Part shown: positions 8,084 to 10,304 of the stretch, piece by piece
Numbering within the stretch: position 1 is the stretch's first letter
How the letters are laid out: each line of letters starts with the position of its first letter
Source of the DNA: an uncultured Planctomycetaceae bacterium
GTDB taxonomy: Bacteria > Planctomycetota > Planctomycetia > Pirellulales > Pirellulaceae
Direction of reading: 5' to 3'
Assembly (NCBI GenBank): GCA_903927685.1
Contig: CAIYOB010001408.1
Coordinates: 1 to 10,304 of the forward strand
Length of the DNA stretch: 10,304 nt
Program-made: the position numbers and the translations under genes
Notes under the pieces: generated by a model
Seen by the model: only the letters and a program-made list of their open reading frames with translations
Told to the model about the DNA's origin: nothing
Database searches by the model: none

Positions 8084-8095
8084 CCACGATCGTGG
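8084..8095. promoter_or_regulatory. Perfect 12-base palindrome CCACGATCGTGG
   Basis: This gap-free dyad lies 198 bases before the RTX gene start and 106 bases after the Rrf2 stop. It could be an operator, but 12-base palindromes also occur by chance in GC-rich DNA, and no second copy is seen in the window. Confidence 0.3.
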
Positions 8096-8224
8096 CGGGC
8101 CGGTTCCCGAACGCCCTTCTGAACGGCCACGGTGTTCTGCGGCTGTCTGTGCGTTTCTGCCGGCTTGGTGACCGAGGGGCTGCTGAGCCGGTGGTCTATC
8201 CGTGTTGTCTTTTCAGGAACAGGC

Positions 8225-8246
8225 TGCAAACCGTGCGCGGTTTGCA
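8225..8246 (+). promoter_or_regulatory. Stem-loop 1 in the RTX gene leader
   Basis: TGCAAACCG (8225-8233) and CGGTTTGCA (8238-8246) form a perfect 9-base stem with a 4-base loop TGCG. No T-tract follows, so it is unlikely to be an intrinsic terminator. It may be an mRNA leader structure or, as DNA, a regulator site. Confidence 0.55.
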
Positions 8247-8247
8247 C

Positions 8248-8270
8248 CGCCGGTCGTTCGTCGGCCGGCG
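8248..8270 (+). promoter_or_regulatory. Stem-loop 2 in the RTX gene leader
   Basis: CGCCGGTCG (8248-8256) pairs with CGGCCGGCG (8262-8270) through nine pairs including one G-U, with a 5-base loop TTCGT. It begins two bases after stem-loop 1 ends, and its 3' arm finishes 10 bases before the Shine-Dalgarno. A leader structure affecting mRNA stability or translation is plausible. Confidence 0.5.
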
Positions 8271-8280
8271 CAGAGAGAAG

Positions 8281-8286
8281 AGGAGG
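8281..8286 (+). promoter_or_regulatory. Strong Shine-Dalgarno AGGAGG of the RTX gene
   Basis: A full consensus AGGAGG lies 6 bases before ATG 8293. It fixes the start there rather than at the in-frame ATG 8350, and stands out because the two genes just upstream have weak or no such site. Confidence 0.85.
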
Positions 8287-8292
8287 CAGTCC

Positions 8293-10304
8293 ATGTCCCC
8301 GTATCGGTCCGTCCGTCGTTCTCGCTCTCGTCGCTCCCTCCATCCGCGGATGCCCCGCCGTGATCTGGTCTTCGAATCGCTCGAGGATCGCCGGCTGCTG
8401 GCGTCGGTCCCCGTCGAAACGTCGCTGGATCGCACGGCCTGGCAGACCGTCGACGGCGCCGGCCGTTCCGGGCTGGTGCATGTCGGCGTGACGCTGGCCG
8501 AAGCGACGAACGCCACGGTCGAGCAGAGGTTCAAGGCGTATCAGCAGCAGCTGGCGGCCGGCAACTCGTCGCAGGTCTTCGAGATTGCGCCGCTCAAGCT
8601 CCGGCTGGTCAACTTTACGAGCTTCGCCCGCTCGCTGCACGTGGGCTCGTTCGTCGGCCAGTACGACAATGTCATCGTCGGCAACTGGAAGAGCGAGACG
8701 TTGACCGGCACGGCGGCTCGCGATCTGATCGTGGGCGGCGGCGGCAACGACGTGTTGAAGGGGCTGGATGGGGACGACATCCTCATCGGAGGCTCGGGCA
8801 AGGACTCCTTCCAAGGCGGCAACGGCGACGACCTGTGCCTGGTGTTGGGGGCGAGCAACGGGAACGACCGCTTTGACGGCGGGGCCGGGACCGATCGGGT
8901 GCTCGCGGCCGAGCCCGGGACCGTGGTCGGCGTGGACGGCTACGCCAACGGCGTTGAGGCGTTCGAGGGCCCGGGCGATACGATCATTCGCGACAGCTAT
9001 AACGGCCGGACGCTGGATTTTTCGGCGACCCAGCTGAGCGGGATCGCCGAAATCGACGCGGGGGCGGGCAACGACACTATCTTGGCCTCCAACGTGTCGC
9101 CCGGCGTGTACCGCGGGAACAGCGGTGACGACATCCTGGACGCGGGCACCCAGGCCACCACGTGGCTGTACGCGGGCGTCAACGACGGGGTCGATACCTT
9201 TCGCGACAACGGGGCGGCGAGCGTCGAAGCGCGGGCCACGGCGCCCGGCACGGTGATCGGGATCAACGGCTATGCCAGCGGCGTCGACGCCTTCGTGGGT
9301 GCTGCCTCCGGCGATACGGTCGTCCGCGACAGCTACAACGCCCGGAGCCTGGATTTCTCCTCGACCCGGCTGGTCAATATCGCCGAAGTCGACGGCGGCT
9401 CGGGCAACGACACGATCATCGCCTCGAACCTGACGCCGGGCCGGTATCGCGGCGGGCCGGGGGACGATACGTTGCGGGCCGGCGCCCAGCCGACGACGTG
9501 GCTTTATCAGGGCCAGGACAACGGCTACGACCGCCTGCGGGACAACGGTTCGGCCGAAGTTACGGCGCTGGCCGAGTTGCCCGGGACTGTGATCGGGCTA
9601 TACGGCTACGCCAACGGCGTGGACGTCTTCCAGGGGGCCGCCGACACGGTTCTGGAGGACATCTGGAGCACGCAGACGCTGGATTTCAGCAGCACGCAAT
9701 TGGTCAACATCGCCGAGGTCGATGCCAGTTGGGGCAACGACACGATCATCGCCTCGAATCTGACGCCAGGCCGGTATCGCGGCGGGCCGGGCGACGACAC
9801 GTTGCGTGCCGGCGCCGGGGCGACGACGTGGCTGTACGCCGGCACGGACAACGGCTACGACCGACTGCGGGACAATGGGACAGCCCTGGTCACGGCGTTG
9901 GCCGAGGAGGCCGGCACGGTGATTGGGCTGTACGGCTACGCAAATGGCGTGGACGTGTTCCAGGGGGCGGCCGAGGGCCTGACGATCCTGGAAGACATCT
10001 GGAGCGACCAGACGCTGGATTTCAGCAGCACGCAACTGGTCAACATCGACGAAGTGGACGGCAGCTGGGGCCATGATACGATCATTGCCTCGAACCTGAG
10101 CCCGGGCCGCTATCGCGGTGGTCCGGGCGAGGACACCTTGCGTGCCGGCGCCGGGGCGACGACGTGGCTGTACACCGGCACGGACAACGGCTACGACCGC
10201 CTGCGGGACAACGGGCCGGCCACGGTCACGGCGCTGGCCGAGGCGGCCGGCACGGTGATTGGGCTGTACGGCTACGCGAACGGGGTCGACGTGTTCCAGG
10301 GGGC
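8293..10304 (+). CDS. LEPR-XLL-type RTX repeat surface/secreted protein (3'-partial)
   Basis: The frame stays open to the right edge: 670 residues visible, no stop. The N-terminus is very basic (residues 1-23, many Arg) and leads into DLVFESLEDRRLLA (24-37), the planctomycete LEPR-XLL signature found at the start of large extracellular proteins. Residues ~40-140 have no recognised domain. Residues 148-183 are four contiguous RTX nonapeptides of the form GGxGxDxUx (GGGGNDVLK, GLDGDDILI, GGSGKDSFQ, GGNGDDLCL), with another at 196-204 (GGAGTDRVL); in known RTX proteins these bind calcium in a parallel beta-roll. From residue 211 on, four complete 110- or 112-residue superrepeats and the start of a fifth follow. 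Likely role: calcium-binding cell-surface or matrix protein; no enzymatic domain is visible in this part. The frame is supported by the Shine-Dalgarno, the N-terminal signature and repeat conservation; ORFs on other frames here are shadows. Confidence 0.9.
   Translation, partial: MSPYRSVRRSRSRRSLHPRMPRRDLVFESLEDRRLLASVPVETSLDRTAWQTVDGAGRSGLVHVGVTLAEATNATVEQRFKAYQQQLAAGNSSQVFEIAPLKLRLVNFTSFARSLHVGSFVGQYDNVIVGNWKSETLTGTAARDLIVGGGGNDVLKGLDGDDILIGGSGKDSFQGGNGDDLCLVLGASNGNDRFDGGAGTDRVLAAEPGTVVGVDGYANGVEAFEGPGDTIIRDSYNGRTLDFSATQLSGIAEIDAGAGNDTILASNVSPGVYRGNSGDDILDAGTQATTWLYAGVNDGVDTFRDNGAASVEARATAPGTVIGINGYASGVDAFVGAASGDTVVRDSYNARSLDFSSTRLVNIAEVDGGSGNDTIIASNLTPGRYRGGPGDDTLRAGAQPTTWLYQGQDNGYDRLRDNGSAEVTALAELPGTVIGLYGYANGVDVFQGAADTVLEDIWSTQTLDFSSTQLVNIAEVDASWGNDTIIASNLTPGRYRGGPGDDTLRAGAGATTWLYAGTDNGYDRLRDNGTALVTALAEEAGTVIGLYGYANGVDVFQGAAEGLTILEDIWSDQTLDFSSTQLVNIDEVDGSWGHDTIIASNLSPGRYRGGPGEDTLRAGAGATTWLYTGTDNGYDRLRDNGPATVTALAEAAGTVIGLYGYANGVDVFQG
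8731..8904 (+). repeat. Canonical RTX nonapeptide block
   Basis: Four contiguous glycine/aspartate nonapeptides (residues 148-183) and one separated by about 12 residues (196-204) keep the GGxGxD calcium-binding core. This is the part of the protein closest to the RTX consensus. Confidence 0.85.
8923..10304 (+). repeat. Tandem 330/336-base superrepeats (4 full plus a partial)
   Basis: Units begin at 8923, 9253, 9589, 9919 and 10255, each opening with V(V/I)GxxGYAxGV. Lengths are 330, 336, 330 and 336 bases (110, 112, 110, 112 residues). Each unit contains, in order: GYANGVDVFQG; a variable acidic segment (RDSYN in units 1-2, EDIWS in units 3-4); TLDFSSTQLVNI; a degenerate RTX turn GNDTIIASN; SPGxYRGGPGDDTL, a second turn; TTWLYxGxDNGYDRLRDNG. 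Units 3 and 4 are much alike: 9802-9863 and 10138-10199 differ at one base in 62. The array continues beyond the window. Confidence 0.92.

Larger units (their letters stand above)
7979..8292. other. Intergenic/leader region with palindromes upstream of the RTX gene
   Basis: The 314 bases contain no convincing gene. TCAGGC (8012-8017) and GCCTGA (8027-8032) form a weak 6-base stem 33 bases after the Rrf2 stop, without a T-tract, so I do not call a terminator. CCACGATCGTGG (8084-8095) is a perfect 12-base palindrome. GAACCGGC (8039-8046) pairs with GCCGGTTC (8099-8106). Two tandem stem-loops and a Shine-Dalgarno follow and are listed separately. No convincing promoter was found. Confidence 0.6.

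Noticed and set aside
7915..8814. Long minus-strand open frame (299 codons)
   Set aside because: It lies opposite the end of the Rrf2 gene and the start of the RTX gene, whose Shine-Dalgarno, LEPR-XLL signature and RTX motifs are clear. High GC makes antisense frames long.
9162..10076. Plus-strand open frame of 304 codons inside the repeats
   Set aside because: It is a frame-shifted reading of the RTX superrepeats. It looks repetitive only because the DNA is repetitive.
8923..10304. CRISPR-like or satellite array
   Set aside because: The units are 330-336 bases, in one open frame, with protein-level conservation. They are coding superrepeats, not short repeats with spacers.

Overview
The window is GC-rich and looks like chromosomal DNA of a planctomycete, probably a non-anammox lineage such as Pirellulales or a relative. 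Three features point there. One protein carries the N-terminal surface-protein signature FESLEDRRLLA (LEPR-XLL type). A Tat-exported Gfo/Idh/MocA dehydrogenase is present. A third protein joins a hydrazine-synthase-alpha-like c-type haem segment to a very long HEAT-repeat tail. The assignment rests on these families, not on a database search.

Layout: (1) 1-3240, plus strand: the 3' part of a large haem-c/HEAT protein whose frame is open at the left edge. (2) 3299-4678, plus: Tat-dependent Gfo/Idh/MocA oxidoreductase, 58 bases downstream and probably co-transcribed. (3) 6937-4673, minus: a polytopic GT-C (family 39, ArnT/PMT-like) glycosyltransferase, convergent with (2); the two genes overlap by six bases. 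(4) 6938-7346: a 409-base upstream region with weak signals only. (5) 7347-7523, plus: a 58-residue coiled-coil protein. (6) 7580-7978, plus: an Rrf2-family regulator with three cysteines, with its own sigma70-like promoter laid over the stop codon of (5) and an inverted repeat at the predicted transcription start. (7) 7979-8292: a leader region with two tandem stem-loops and a strong Shine-Dalgarno. (8) 8293 to the right edge, plus: a repetitive RTX-type surface or secreted protein, still open at base 10304. Because it has no stop in the window, an ORF search that needs a stop would miss it.

How the genes might work together: genes 1 and 2 both look like envelope redox proteins and may be one unit, with unknown substrates. 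Gene 3 acts on lipid-linked sugars at the membrane. The Rrf2 regulator probably senses Fe-S, redox or NO state and probably controls itself; any control of the RTX gene 314 bases downstream is speculation. I see no CRISPR array, tRNA, rRNA, insertion sequence or phage gene. I do not see a clearly new multi-gene system. The parts most worth following up are the 110/112-residue RTX-derived superrepeats, the twin leader hairpins and the Rrf2 operator candidate.
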